From positions 57,154 through 121,153 of the forward strand of contig NZ_JAAVNE010000013.1 of assembly GCF_012103215.1 (NCBI RefSeq): DNA of 64,000 nt. The letters are read 5' to 3'. This stretch comes from Falsiroseomonas selenitidurans (GTDB lineage Bacteria; Pseudomonadota; Alphaproteobacteria; Acetobacterales; Acetobacteraceae). Made by a program: the position numbers and the translations under genes. Shown here piece by piece: positions 27,022 to 34,256 of this stretch (positions are counted from its first letter, which is position 1; each line of letters begins with the position of its first letter). Below the pieces are notes generated by a model. That model made no database searches. It was not told where the DNA came from and was given only the letters and a program-made list of their open reading frames with translations.

Positions 27022-27897
27022 TCAGCCCTTCGCGAGAAAGGCGGCGGCGGCCTTGTCGTAGTCGGCATAGCCGAGCGTGGCGCGCAGTTCCGCCGGCGGC
27101 AGGGCCATCACCGCCTCCGCCTCCCCCGCCTGCAGGGCTGCCAGCCCCGCCTTCAGCCCCGCCGCGGCCGGGGAGAGCAGGCCCGTGGGATAGGTGCCGA
27201 TCTTCAGCCCCAGCGCCGCCGCCTGCGCCCGGTCCGGCGTGGCGCGCGGGGCGCCGGGGGACAGCACGGCAAAGCACGGCCGCCCGGCGGCGGCGGCGAC
27301 GAAGCCGCGGATCTCGTCGTCATCCGCCGGCGAATCGAGGAACAGGATGTCCGCCCCCTCCTCGACGAAGGCGGCGATCCGCGCCGCGGCTTCCGCGAAG
27401 CCCTGGGTCGGGCGGCAATCGGTGCGGGCCAGCACCAGGATGCCGGATTCCCGCGCCGCCAGCACCGAAGCGCGCACCTTCATCCGCGCTTCCTCCCGCG
27501 GCAGGCAGGGCTTGCCGGCGGCGGTCAGGGCACGCGGGGTGATCTTGTCCTCGATCAGGATGGCGGCGGCGCCGGCGCGACCATAGGCGGCCACGGTGCG
27601 CTGCACGTTCATCGCATTGCCATAGCCATGGTCGCCATCGGCCAGCACCAGCAGGTCCGGCGCCGCGCCGCGCACCATCTGGAAGCTGTCGAACATCTCG
27701 GCGAAGGAGACCAGGTCCAGGTCCGGCCCGCCCAGCCGGCTGGCCGCGACGCAGGAGCCGCTGAGGAAGGCGGTGGCGAAGCCGGCTTCTGCGGTGAGCT
27801 TGGCGCTCAGCCCGTCCCACACCGCCGGCATGGTGACGAAGCCCGGCGCGGCCAGCAGCGCGCGCATCCTCTCCGGCGGTGTCTTCGGCATGGCCAT
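27022..27897 (-). CDS. Isocitrate lyase/PEP mutase superfamily protein
   Basis: 291 residues. The superfamily core is clear: TMPAVWDGLSAKLTAEAGF, the metal-site region LVLADGDHGYGNAMNVQRTV, AAAILIEDKITPR, and ILVLARTDCRPTQGFAEA. The loop usually carrying the KKCGH motif of isocitrate lyases is replaced by KPCLPREEARMK, so it is more like oxaloacetate decarboxylase or carboxy-PEP mutase-like lyases. Carbon-carbon bond cleavage or formation on a 2-oxo-dicarboxylate is expected. It lies 19 bp downstream of the enolase-superfamily gene and is probably in the same pathway. Confidence 0.9.
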   Translation of the reverse strand: MAMPKTPPERMRALLAAPGFVTMPAVWDGLSAKLTAEAGFATAFLSGSCVAASRLGGPDLDLVSFAEMFDSFQMVRGAAPDLLVLADGDHGYGNAMNVQRTVAAYGRAGAAAILIEDKITPRALTAAGKPCLPREEARMKVRASVLAARESGILVLARTDCRPTQGFAEAAARIAAFVEEGADILFLDSPADDDEIRGFVAAAAGRPCFAVLSPGAPRATPDRAQAAALGLKIGTYPTGLLSPAAAGLKAGLAALQAGEAEAVMALPPAELRATLGYADYDKAAAAFLAKG

Positions 27898-27916
27898 CCT
27901 CCCCTGGTACGGCGCG

Positions 27917-29017
27917 TCACGGCCGCAGCACGCAATCCTTCAGCACCTCCGGCCGGAATGCCAGCCCATGGCCGGGCGTCTCCGGCGCATGGATCATGCC
28001 GCCCTCGATGCGCGGCCGGCTGACCCAGACATCGTCGAGCAGCCCCATCTGCTCCGCCCAGATGCCGTTCGGGATGCTGGCCAGCAGGTGCACGTTCAAT
28101 TCGGGGAACAGATGCGGCGCGATGCTCATGCCCCAGGTCTCGGCGACGGTGGCGATCTTGCGCAACTCCGTCAGCCCGCCGCGCATCGGGTCCGGCTGCA
28201 GGATGGGCAGGCGCGGGTTTTCCAGGAAGGGCTTCAGGTCGGCGCGGCCGAAATGCGTCTCCCCACCCACCACGCGCAGGTCCAGCGCCTCGGCGCAGCG
28301 AAGGTAGCCGGCATAGTCGTCCGGCAGCACCGGCTCCTCCAGCCAGTAGATGTCGAATGCCTCGAACTTCCGGCCCATCTGGATCGCCACATCGGCCGAC
28401 CAGCCCATGTTCACGTCGATCATGATGTCGATGTCCGGCCCCAGCGCCTCCCGCATCCGCCGCACATTGTCGAGGTCCGTGCGCAGGTCGCCGATATGGG
28501 CCACCTGCATCTTGATGGCGCGGTAGCCCTGTTCGACGTAGCGCTGCGCCTTGGCGATCATGCCGTCGCCGCGGGCGCCGCGGAAGCAGCCGCTGCCATA
28601 GATCGGGATGGCGCTGCGGTAATGGCCCCAGAGCCGGTGCAGCGGCAGGCCGGCCGCCTTGCCCAGCACGTCCCACAGCGCGATGTCGATGGCCGATTGC
28701 GCCATCATCGCCACGCCGCCGCGGCCGCCGGTCAGCGTCACGCGCCACAGGTCGCGCCAGATCGCCTCGACGGCGCTGGCGTCGCGGCCGATCAGGCGCG
28801 GCGCCATGGCCTCCTCGATGCAGGCGCCGATGGTGCGTTGCAGGGGCAGGTTCAGCAGGTGCAGGTAGCCCATGCCGGCCAGGCCGGATTCGGTCACCAC
28901 CTCCACCACCACCAACTCCCGCATCGCGCCCAGCGCGTGGCCCGCCATCCAGGGGTCCTCGGCCCAGGGCATGCGCAGCAGCGTGGTGCGCACTTCGCGG
29001 ATGGTCAGGTCGTGCAT
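27917..29017 (-). CDS. Mandelate racemase/muconate lactonizing enzyme family protein (enolase superfamily)
   Basis: 366 residues from the ATG at 29017. Metal ligands D201, E227 and E253 and the D276-H302 dyad with E322 line up with mandelate racemase D195, E221, E247, D270, H297 and E317. The KxK motif is K169-M-Q171, so the position of racemase Lys166 is Gln. The enzyme therefore keeps the His-side base but lacks the second catalytic lysine, which argues for a dehydratase or one-sided epimerase rather than mandelate racemase. It sits between an HExxH gene and an ICL/PEP-mutase-like gene. Confidence 0.92.
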   Translation of the reverse strand: MHDLTIREVRTTLLRMPWAEDPWMAGHALGAMRELVVVEVVTESGLAGMGYLHLLNLPLQRTIGACIEEAMAPRLIGRDASAVEAIWRDLWRVTLTGGRGGVAMMAQSAIDIALWDVLGKAAGLPLHRLWGHYRSAIPIYGSGCFRGARGDGMIAKAQRYVEQGYRAIKMQVAHIGDLRTDLDNVRRMREALGPDIDIMIDVNMGWSADVAIQMGRKFEAFDIYWLEEPVLPDDYAGYLRCAEALDLRVVGGETHFGRADLKPFLENPRLPILQPDPMRGGLTELRKIATVAETWGMSIAPHLFPELNVHLLASIPNGIWAEQMGLLDDVWVSRPRIEGGMIHAPETPGHGLAFRPEVLKDCVLRP

Positions 29018-29067
29018 GGCGGTTCCCCCGGTGTTGGCCGCCAGGGCAGCATGACCCGGGCGGCGGC

Positions 29068-29493
29068 TCAAGCGCCGGCCAGCAGCGGCCTTGCCGCGGG
29101 GTTCCAGGCCAGCCCCGCCTCGGCCAGGCTTTCCGCCAGCAGGCCAGGGTCCATGCGCGCGTGGCGCACCAGCAGCCCGACATAGACACCCAGGAAATCC
29201 GCCCCGTGATTGCCCGGGGTGCCGTCATCCGGATCGGTCATGGCGTGGGCGATCTCGTGCAGCAGCACCCAGCTCGGCAATTCGGCCGGCGCTTCGATCG
29301 CGAGCCGGCTGCCGGTGGCGAGCGTGGCGCGGCTGGGGCGCTTCGGCCGCACCCGGGGTGGCCAGCGCAGCCCCTCCGACGCCCAGACATGATCGACCAG
29401 CGCCTGCATCCGGGCGAAGGGCACGCGGGAGGCATCGCGCGGCGCCACCACCCGGTCCTCCCACGCATAGACGGCGCGGGCCTGCCGGTTCAT
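29068..29493 (-). CDS. Small HExxH putative zinc metalloprotease-like protein, coupled to a DUF2786 gene
   Basis: 141 residues. The sequence contains SWVLLHEIAHAMTD (H79, E80, H83) followed 13 residues later by H96 in GNHGADFLGVYVG. That spacing and the HGxxF element resemble SprT-like and similar small zinc peptidase folds. No signal peptide is visible. Its start codon overlaps the stop of the DUF2786 gene (ATGA), so the two are translated together. It does not fit the surrounding sugar-acid or aromatic catabolic enzymes. I do not recognise a named family; zinc binding is inferred from the motif alone. Confidence 0.72.
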   Translation of the reverse strand: MNRQARAVYAWEDRVVAPRDASRVPFARMQALVDHVWASEGLRWPPRVRPKRPSRATLATGSRLAIEAPAELPSWVLLHEIAHAMTDPDDGTPGNHGADFLGVYVGLLVRHARMDPGLLAESLAEAGLAWNPAARPLLAGA

Positions 29494-30242
29494 CGGCGCG
29501 GCAGCGCCCTGGTGCCGCCGCCCTGTCCCACCGGCCGTTCCAGGCCCACGCGGCCGCCGGCCTCCATGCCGTGCCGGTAGGCGGCGCCATCGGCGACGCG
29601 CCGCGTGGTGGTGCGGGAACGGAGCCGAATGCCAAGGCCCCTGAAGGCCTCCGCCAGGCGCTGTTCCTTCACCAGCACCAGCGCCGTGCCGGTACTGTTG
29701 GCCTGCGCGGCGGCGGCGGCCTGCCGGCGATGCGCCGCCAGCTCGTCCATCCGCGCCGCCACGCGTTCCGCGAAGCCGTAGCGGAAGCTGCGCAGGCGCT
29801 GCTGCGGGGTGCGGCGGCTGCGGCGATAGGCCTCGCTGGCACGGAAGACCGCTTCCTCATGGTCCACCGCCCCCGCCACCAGGTGCAGCAGGTAGACGCC
29901 CATCAGCACGTCCGGCTCCAGCCCGAACAGCACATAGCCGTAGCGGCCGTTCATCCAGCCGCGCGTCTCCGTCATCCGGATGATGGCCATGAAGATGCCG
30001 CCCAGCGCCTGGGTCCGCGGGCCGGTCAGCACCGTCTCGCGCTGGATGCAGAGCTCCTCGCGCAGCTCCACCTCGGACATGGTGAGGCCGTAGACCTCCA
30101 GCAATTCGCCGACCTTCTGGGCGGCGATCAGCGCCTCGGCCTCCGAACACCCGCGATCCGTGGTCTTGGCGGCCAGGGCGCGGATGCGCGCCTTGACCTT
30201 CTCCAGCTCCGTCTGCTGCCGCGTCTCCAACCCGGGGTCCAT
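29490..30242 (-). CDS. DUF2786 domain-containing protein
   Basis: 250 residues if started at the ATG at 30242 (MDPGLETRQQTELEKVKARI). The N-terminus KVKARIRALAAKTTDRGCSE with AEALIAAQKVGELLEVYGLT matches the DUF2786 helical motif. The following region (YGYVLFGLEPDVLMGVYLLH, then RRTPQQRLRSFRYGFAERVA) resembles the companion domain often found after it. DUF2786 proteins occur in bacteria and phages and have no established function. An 11-nt C run (mRNA sense) lies 9 nt upstream of the start. The 3' end overlaps the HExxH gene. Its presence within a catabolic operon is unexpected. Confidence 0.75.
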   Translation of the reverse strand: MDPGLETRQQTELEKVKARIRALAAKTTDRGCSEAEALIAAQKVGELLEVYGLTMSEVELREELCIQRETVLTGPRTQALGGIFMAIIRMTETRGWMNGRYGYVLFGLEPDVLMGVYLLHLVAGAVDHEEAVFRASEAYRRSRRTPQQRLRSFRYGFAERVAARMDELAAHRRQAAAAAQANSTGTALVLVKEQRLAEAFRGLGIRLRSRTTTRRVADGAAYRHGMEAGGRVGLERPVGQGGGTRALPRR

Positions 30243-30250
30243 CCTGCCTT

Positions 30251-30261
30251 GGGGGGGGGGG
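30251..30261. repeat. 11-nt mononucleotide G (C on the coding strand) tract
   Basis: Eleven consecutive G on the plus strand, read as C in the mRNA, lie directly in front of the DUF2786 ribosome-binding/start region. It is the longest homopolymer noticed in the window. A tract of this length can slip during replication and would alter leader length or spacing. Confidence 0.8.
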
Positions 30262-30318
30262 AGCCCCGAGATGGGCGATCCCCCGCCGGATGGCAACGGG
30301 TTTCCCGCGGGGTCCGCT

Positions 30319-31230
30319 TCAGCCGGCCGGCGCGTTGGCCCCGATGCGGGCCAGCTGGGCGGCGTTGCTGCCGACCATCTTGCGCACCTCCTCCACCGAA
30401 TAGCCCAGCGACAGGCACAGGCCGATGATCTGCCGGAAGCCTTCCACCGGCAGGGTCGCATTGGCCTGGCCGAGGTCGGAGCCGAAGAAGGTGCGGTCCA
30501 CGCCCGCCGCCTCGATCAGCGCCTTGAGGAAGGCGTCGTCGTAGCATTTCAGCCGGCCGGGGATGAACATGCAGATCGAATGCTCGATCCAGGCGCCAAT
30601 CGAGACCAGTTCCTTCACGTCGGACAGGGAGGCGCCGACGGTGTAGCTGGGGTGGTTCACCAGCAGGCGCGTGCAGCCACGCTGCTTCGCCTCCTCGAAC
30701 AGCGGCCACACCTCGCTGATGTGCAGATGGCCGCAGGACAGCACCACGTCATGCTCGGCGATGATGTCGAGCACCTGCTTGACGTTGTCCAGCAGATCGC
30801 CGCGCGCATCGACGACGCTGAGCGCCACCTGCTTCAGCATCTTGCCCTTGGTCGGCAGCAGCGATTTGCGGTGGCCTTCGCGGATGTGGTTGGCGGCGGA
30901 GACGGTGGGCATCCAGACCACGCGCGCGCCGCACTTCACCGCCGGTTCCACCGCGAAGGGGTTCACGCCGCCGACCGAATTGTTCAGCACGATGCTGCCG
31001 ATCGGCTCGGCCTTCGTCGCCTTGCCCGATTCCTTCAGCACATCGACGAAGGGGCCGGTGGGGTAGTAGTGGTCCTTGAACAGCACGGCGCGCATGCCGG
31101 CGGCGGCGGCCTGTTCCAGCGCCTGCTCATGGTTCAGCGCGCGCGCCATCACGGAGGGGCCGCTGTGGCAATGCAGGTCGATGGCGCCCTGCATCAGGTC
31201 GTCCACCAGCTTCGGATCGGCAAGGCTCAT
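30319..31230 (-). CDS. DUF6282-type metal-dependent amidohydrolase-like protein
   Basis: 303 residues. Metal-site motifs resemble amidohydrolase/PHP-type TIM barrels: AIDLHCHSGPS near residue 19, LFKDHYYPTG, VLSCGHLHISE, LLVNHPSYTVG and FFGSDLGQ near the C-terminus. The set matches proteins annotated as DUF6282, for which no reaction is established. Hydrolysis of a lactone, amide or related bond is plausible. It begins 16 bp after the HpaI-type aldolase, so the two are likely consecutive steps or partners. Confidence 0.85.
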   Translation of the reverse strand: MSLADPKLVDDLMQGAIDLHCHSGPSVMARALNHEQALEQAAAAGMRAVLFKDHYYPTGPFVDVLKESGKATKAEPIGSIVLNNSVGGVNPFAVEPAVKCGARVVWMPTVSAANHIREGHRKSLLPTKGKMLKQVALSVVDARGDLLDNVKQVLDIIAEHDVVLSCGHLHISEVWPLFEEAKQRGCTRLLVNHPSYTVGASLSDVKELVSIGAWIEHSICMFIPGRLKCYDDAFLKALIEAAGVDRTFFGSDLGQANATLPVEGFRQIIGLCLSLGYSVEEVRKMVGSNAAQLARIGANAPAG

Positions 31231-31246
31231 CCTGTCTCACTCCCTT

Positions 31247-32035
31247 TCAGGCGCCGGGCTGGCCGAGCGCGCGCATCTCGGCCAGCGCCCGGGCGGCGGC
31301 CTGCTTCATGAAACCCTGGTCCGAGGAATGGACGAAGGCGGTGGCGCCGACCTCGCGCAGCCAGGTGGCCTCCGCCATCCCGCCGACGAAGACCATCACC
31401 GGCTTGCCGGCGCGCCGCGCCGCGGCGGCGATGCGGGCCACCGCGTCGCGGATCGGCGGCGAGTCGTTGGAAGGCGCGGCCAGCGCCGCGGTCAGGTCGC
31501 CGCGGCCGATGAACAGCGCGTCGATGCCGGGGGTGGCGGCGATGGCGTCGATCTCCTCCAGCGCTTCCGGATCCTCGATCTGCGCCACCACGGTGGTCGC
31601 GGCATCGGCGGCGGCGATGTAGTCCGCCATGCGGCCGCCGCCATAGCCGGCGGCGCGGACGGAGCCGGAATAGCCGCGCCGGCCGCCGCGGTAGCGCGCC
31701 GCCGCGGCCACCTGCGCCGCCAGGGCGGCGCTGGCCACATGCGGCACCAGCACGCCGGTGGCGCCGCAATCCAGCACGGACAGGATGTGGTGCGCCGCCG
31801 CCGTCGGCACGCGCACCAGCCCGGCCGCGCCGGTGGCGCGCGCGGCGAACAGCGCGGCATCGGTGGCCTGGCGGTCGAAGGGCGAATGCTCCTCATCCAC
31901 CACGACGAAGTCGAAGCCGATGCCGCCCAGGATCTCCGTGGCGTGCAGGGTCGGCGTCTTGATGAAGCTGCCGACCAGCAGGTCGCCGCGCTGCAGGCGG
32001 GTGCGGAAGCTGTCGGCGGGGCTGGGGCTTGCCAT
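31247..32035 (-). CDS. HpcH/HpaI family aldolase/lyase
   Basis: 262 residues, normal for class II HpaI aldolases. Hallmarks are GSFIKTPTLHATEILGGIGF, VVVDEEHSPFDRQ, VLDCGATGVLVPHVASA, and VVAQIEDPEALEEIDAIAA with GIDALFIGRGDLT. The family cleaves 4-hydroxy-2-oxo acids to pyruvate and an aldehyde using a divalent metal. It is the first gene of the minus-strand island and faces the IclR gene across a 162-bp gap that contains an operator-like site at 32093-32109. The enzyme probably produces pyruvate from a branched or hydroxylated 2-oxo acid. Confidence 0.92.
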   Translation of the reverse strand: MASPSPADSFRTRLQRGDLLVGSFIKTPTLHATEILGGIGFDFVVVDEEHSPFDRQATDAALFAARATGAAGLVRVPTAAAHHILSVLDCGATGVLVPHVASAALAAQVAAAARYRGGRRGYSGSVRAAGYGGGRMADYIAAADAATTVVAQIEDPEALEEIDAIAATPGIDALFIGRGDLTAALAAPSNDSPPIRDAVARIAAAARRAGKPVMVFVGGMAEATWLREVGATAFVHSSDQGFMKQAAARALAEMRALGQPGA

Positions 32036-32092
32036 GCTGGCTCCGGTTGGCGGCGCGGGGTTTGACGGGCGCGGGTTGTCTTGCTACGAGTC

Positions 32093-32109
32093 GTTCTGTT
32101 TATCGGAAC
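32093..32109. promoter_or_regulatory. IclR-type operator candidate between aldolase and iclR genes
   Basis: GTTCTGTTTATCGGAAC reads as TTCTG-N5-CGGAA (32094-32108), one arm mismatch from the TTCCG-N5-CGGAA motif that recurs in other IclR-linked gaps in the window. It lies 58 bp before the aldolase start and 89 bp before the IclR start, so it could control both directions. Confidence 0.6.
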
Positions 32110-32197
32110 AGTGGTTCGTCAAAAGAAACACCGCGGGAACCATCCGTCCAGCCCCGCCTGGTGTCAAGCCGGACCTCCGGCAGGGAAAGGATCCCGC

Positions 32198-32992
32198 ATG
32201 CCCCGCATCGACGGACCGCCGCGCGGCGAAGGCCTGCAGGCTGTCGCCATCGCCTTCGAGATCCTGGAATACCTGGCCGCCCAGCGCGGCGGCGTCGGCG
32301 TCTCCGACCTCGCCCGCGCGCTGGGCACGACGAAAAGCCGCGTCCACCGCCACCTGCGCACGCTGCTCGCCTGCGGCTACATCGTGCAGAACGCGGCCTC
32401 CGAGAAATACGGCGTGGGCAGCCGCCTGGTGACGCTGGGCCGCACCGTGGCCGAGCATTTCGATCTCGCCAGCATCGCGCGCGAAACGCTGCACGAATTG
32501 CGCGACCGCCTCGGGCAGTCCGTGGTGATCAGCCGGGCGGATCCCGCCGGCGCCGTGGTGCTGGCGACGCTGCCGGGGCGCGAGGCGATCGAGATCGTGG
32601 TCAAGCCGGGTTCGCTGATGGCGCTGCACTGCACGGCGCAGGGCAAGCTCACCCTGGCCCATGCCGATGCCGCGCTGCGCGAGCGCGTGCTGCTGTCGCG
32701 CCTCGACCTGCGCACGCGCCACACCATCACGGACCCGGAGGTGCTGCGCGCGGAGCTGGCGCGGATCCAGGCGCGCGGCTGGGCCACCGCGCCGGGCGAG
32801 AGCATGGAGGGCGTGAACGCGCTGGCGGCGCCGATCTTCGATGGCGGGGGGGAGATGGTGGGCGCCGTCGCCATCCTCGGCTCCATCCAGTTCATCGCCG
32901 CGGAGCCGGCGGAGGGGCAGATCCGCCAGCTGCGGCAGGCGGCGGCGGCAATTTCCGCGAGGCTTGGCCACCGGGACGCGGCGGGGCGTTGA
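32198..32992 (+). CDS. IclR family transcriptional regulator (controls aldolase island and cupin gene)
   Basis: 264 residues from the ATG at 32198, with AGGGAAAGG upstream. The winged HTH is visible in AIAFEILEYLAAQRGGVGVS, DLARALGTTKSRVHRHLRTL and CGYIVQNAASEKYGVGSRLV. The effector domain carries the family elements KPGSLMALHCTAQGKLTLAH and RGWATAPGESMEGVNALAAP. It is divergent from the seven-gene island and precedes the cupin gene; palindromic sites flank it on both sides. Likely a local repressor or activator responding to the pathway substrate. Confidence 0.93.
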   Translation: MPRIDGPPRGEGLQAVAIAFEILEYLAAQRGGVGVSDLARALGTTKSRVHRHLRTLLACGYIVQNAASEKYGVGSRLVTLGRTVAEHFDLASIARETLHELRDRLGQSVVISRADPAGAVVLATLPGREAIEIVVKPGSLMALHCTAQGKLTLAHADAALRERVLLSRLDLRTRHTITDPEVLRAELARIQARGWATAPGESMEGVNALAAPIFDGGGEMVGAVAILGSIQFIAAEPAEGQIRQLRQAAAAISARLGHRDAAGR

Positions 32993-33029
32993 CAGGCGGC
33001 GGCAACGGCAACAGCATCGGACGCAACAA

Positions 33030-33057
33030 CGGAACACTGTTCCGTCATACGGAACAG
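33030..33057. promoter_or_regulatory. Overlapping double palindrome, IclR-type operator before the cupin gene
   Basis: Two perfect inverted repeats share an arm. CGGAAC-N3-GTTCCG occupies 33030-33044. CTGTTCCG-N5-CGGAACAG occupies 33037-33057, with 8-bp arms and a 5-nt TCATA spacer, and contains TTCCG-N5-CGGAA at 33040-33054. It ends 22 bp before the cupin start codon, where a bound regulator would block or contact RNA polymerase. Confidence 0.75.
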
Positions 33058-33079
33058 ATGCCCAGGCTGGAGACGCCCC

Positions 33080-33985
33080 ATGGCCTATGATCCCTCCGAC
33101 CCCCGCGCCGCCCTGGCCCCCGCCCCCGCCAGCCCCGCCGGCAGCAACGCGCCCTACACCCCCGCCCACTACGCCCGCTTCTACGAGACCGCGCCGCAGG
33201 AGGATGCGGACGGCATCCGCAGCTGGTACGTCCGCGGCCGCAACTTCATCATCGCTTATTCCGAGGTGACGGACGGCGCCGTGCTGGAACGCCACGACCA
33301 GCCGGACGAATACGTGCTGCTGCAGCCGGAAGCCGCCACCACCGTGATGGTGACCGCCGGGGCGGAGACGCAGACGGTGGCCGGCCACAGCGTCTGCTTC
33401 ATCCCGCCGGGCGACAGCCGCCTCGTCATCCAGGGCGCCGGGCGCATCGTGCGGCTGTTCACGCCGCGCAGCACGGACCTGGCGGCGCTGTGCAGCAACC
33501 AGGCGGCCTTCGCCGAGCCGGATCCGCGCATCCCGCCGCTGCAGAACTGGCCGATGCCGCCGGACGGCTTCCGCATCCGCCGCTACAGCCTGGAAGTGCC
33601 GAAGGAAGCCGGCCGCTTCGGCCGCATCTGGCGCTGCACCACCTTCATGGTGAACTACCTGGACCCGGCCGCCGGCCCGCGCGACCTGCGCAAGCTGTCG
33701 CCGCACCACCACGATGATTTCGAGCAATGCTCGCTGGTGCTCGATGGCGGCTACACCCACCACATCCGCTGGCCCTGGGTGCCGGACATGACCGCCTGGC
33801 GCGAGGACGAGCATGAATATTGCGGCGCCCCCTCCGTCACCGTCATCCCGCCGCCCAGCATCCACACCTCCCGCGCCGAGCAGGCCGGGCAGATGGTGGA
33901 CATCTTCTGCCCGCCGCGCGTGGATTTCTCCCGCAAGCCCGGCTGGGTGCTGAACGCTGCGGATTACCCGATGCCGTCCGGGTGA
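33080..33985 (+). CDS. Bicupin-like protein of unknown function
   Basis: 301 residues, no signal peptide. Two cupin-like halves are suggested: one around ERHDQPDEYVLLQPEAATT with GHSVCFIPPGDSRLV, and a second with SPHHHDDFEQCSLVLDGGYT and TVIPPPSIHTSRA. The His-rich HHHDDFEQ and the later IHTS fit the two-histidine, Glu metal site of cupins. Candidate roles are dioxygenase, isomerase or 5-keto-acid-modifying cupin in the adjacent pathway. It lies directly behind a strong operator and the IclR gene. I do not recognise a characterised homologue. Confidence 0.82.
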   Translation: MAYDPSDPRAALAPAPASPAGSNAPYTPAHYARFYETAPQEDADGIRSWYVRGRNFIIAYSEVTDGAVLERHDQPDEYVLLQPEAATTVMVTAGAETQTVAGHSVCFIPPGDSRLVIQGAGRIVRLFTPRSTDLAALCSNQAAFAEPDPRIPPLQNWPMPPDGFRIRRYSLEVPKEAGRFGRIWRCTTFMVNYLDPAAGPRDLRKLSPHHHDDFEQCSLVLDGGYTHHIRWPWVPDMTAWREDEHEYCGAPSVTVIPPPSIHTSRAEQAGQMVDIFCPPRVDFSRKPGWVLNAADYPMPSG

Positions 33986-33997
33986 TGACAGATCCCG

Positions 33998-34015
33998 GTG
34001 ATCGTGACCGATCAC
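33998..34015 (+). terminator. Hairpin after the cupin gene
   Basis: Perfect 7-bp stem GTGATCG/CGATCAC with a TGAC loop, 13 bp after the cupin stop codon. There is no T-run. It is a plausible terminator or mRNA end. Confidence 0.45.
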
Positions 34016-34046
34016 TGCCTCAATCGCCGGCGTCGGCCTCCTGCGG

Positions 34047-34122
34047 CTTGGCTGCGCGCGACGTGGCGCGGCGGCCGCTCGGCCGCTCGCCCGCCTCGGG
34101 CGGGCGCAGGTTCCAATCAATG
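34047..34122. repeat. Two-hairpin intergenic repeat, copy B (convergent gap)
   Basis: Same architecture as the copy at 24851: GCGGCC/GGCCGC at 34071-34086 with loop GCTC, then CGCCCGCC/GGCGGGCG at 34088-34106 with loop TCG. Stems are identical between copies while the loops differ. This copy also lies between convergent genes (cupin and IclR). Flanking bases starting at CTTGGC align with copy A. Confidence 0.6.
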
Positions 34123-34125
34123 GAA
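34111..34125. promoter_or_regulatory. Palindrome TTCCA-N5-TGGAA in a convergent gap
   Basis: A perfect inverted repeat related to the IclR-type motif, with A/T in place of the inner G/C. It lies beyond the 3' ends of both neighbouring genes, so a normal operator role is doubtful. It may be chance or part of the adjoining repeat. Confidence 0.3.
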
Positions 34126-34256
34126 TTTGGTATGAGGCCCGGGCCGGGCCTGGTGCGATGCGCTGCGGACCGAGCATGGTTTCCCCCGCGGCGAGCCTAG
34201 GCCAGGCCCGCCGCGGCTCGCAGCGGCATCGCGCGCCATTCCGCAGGGCGGAAGGC

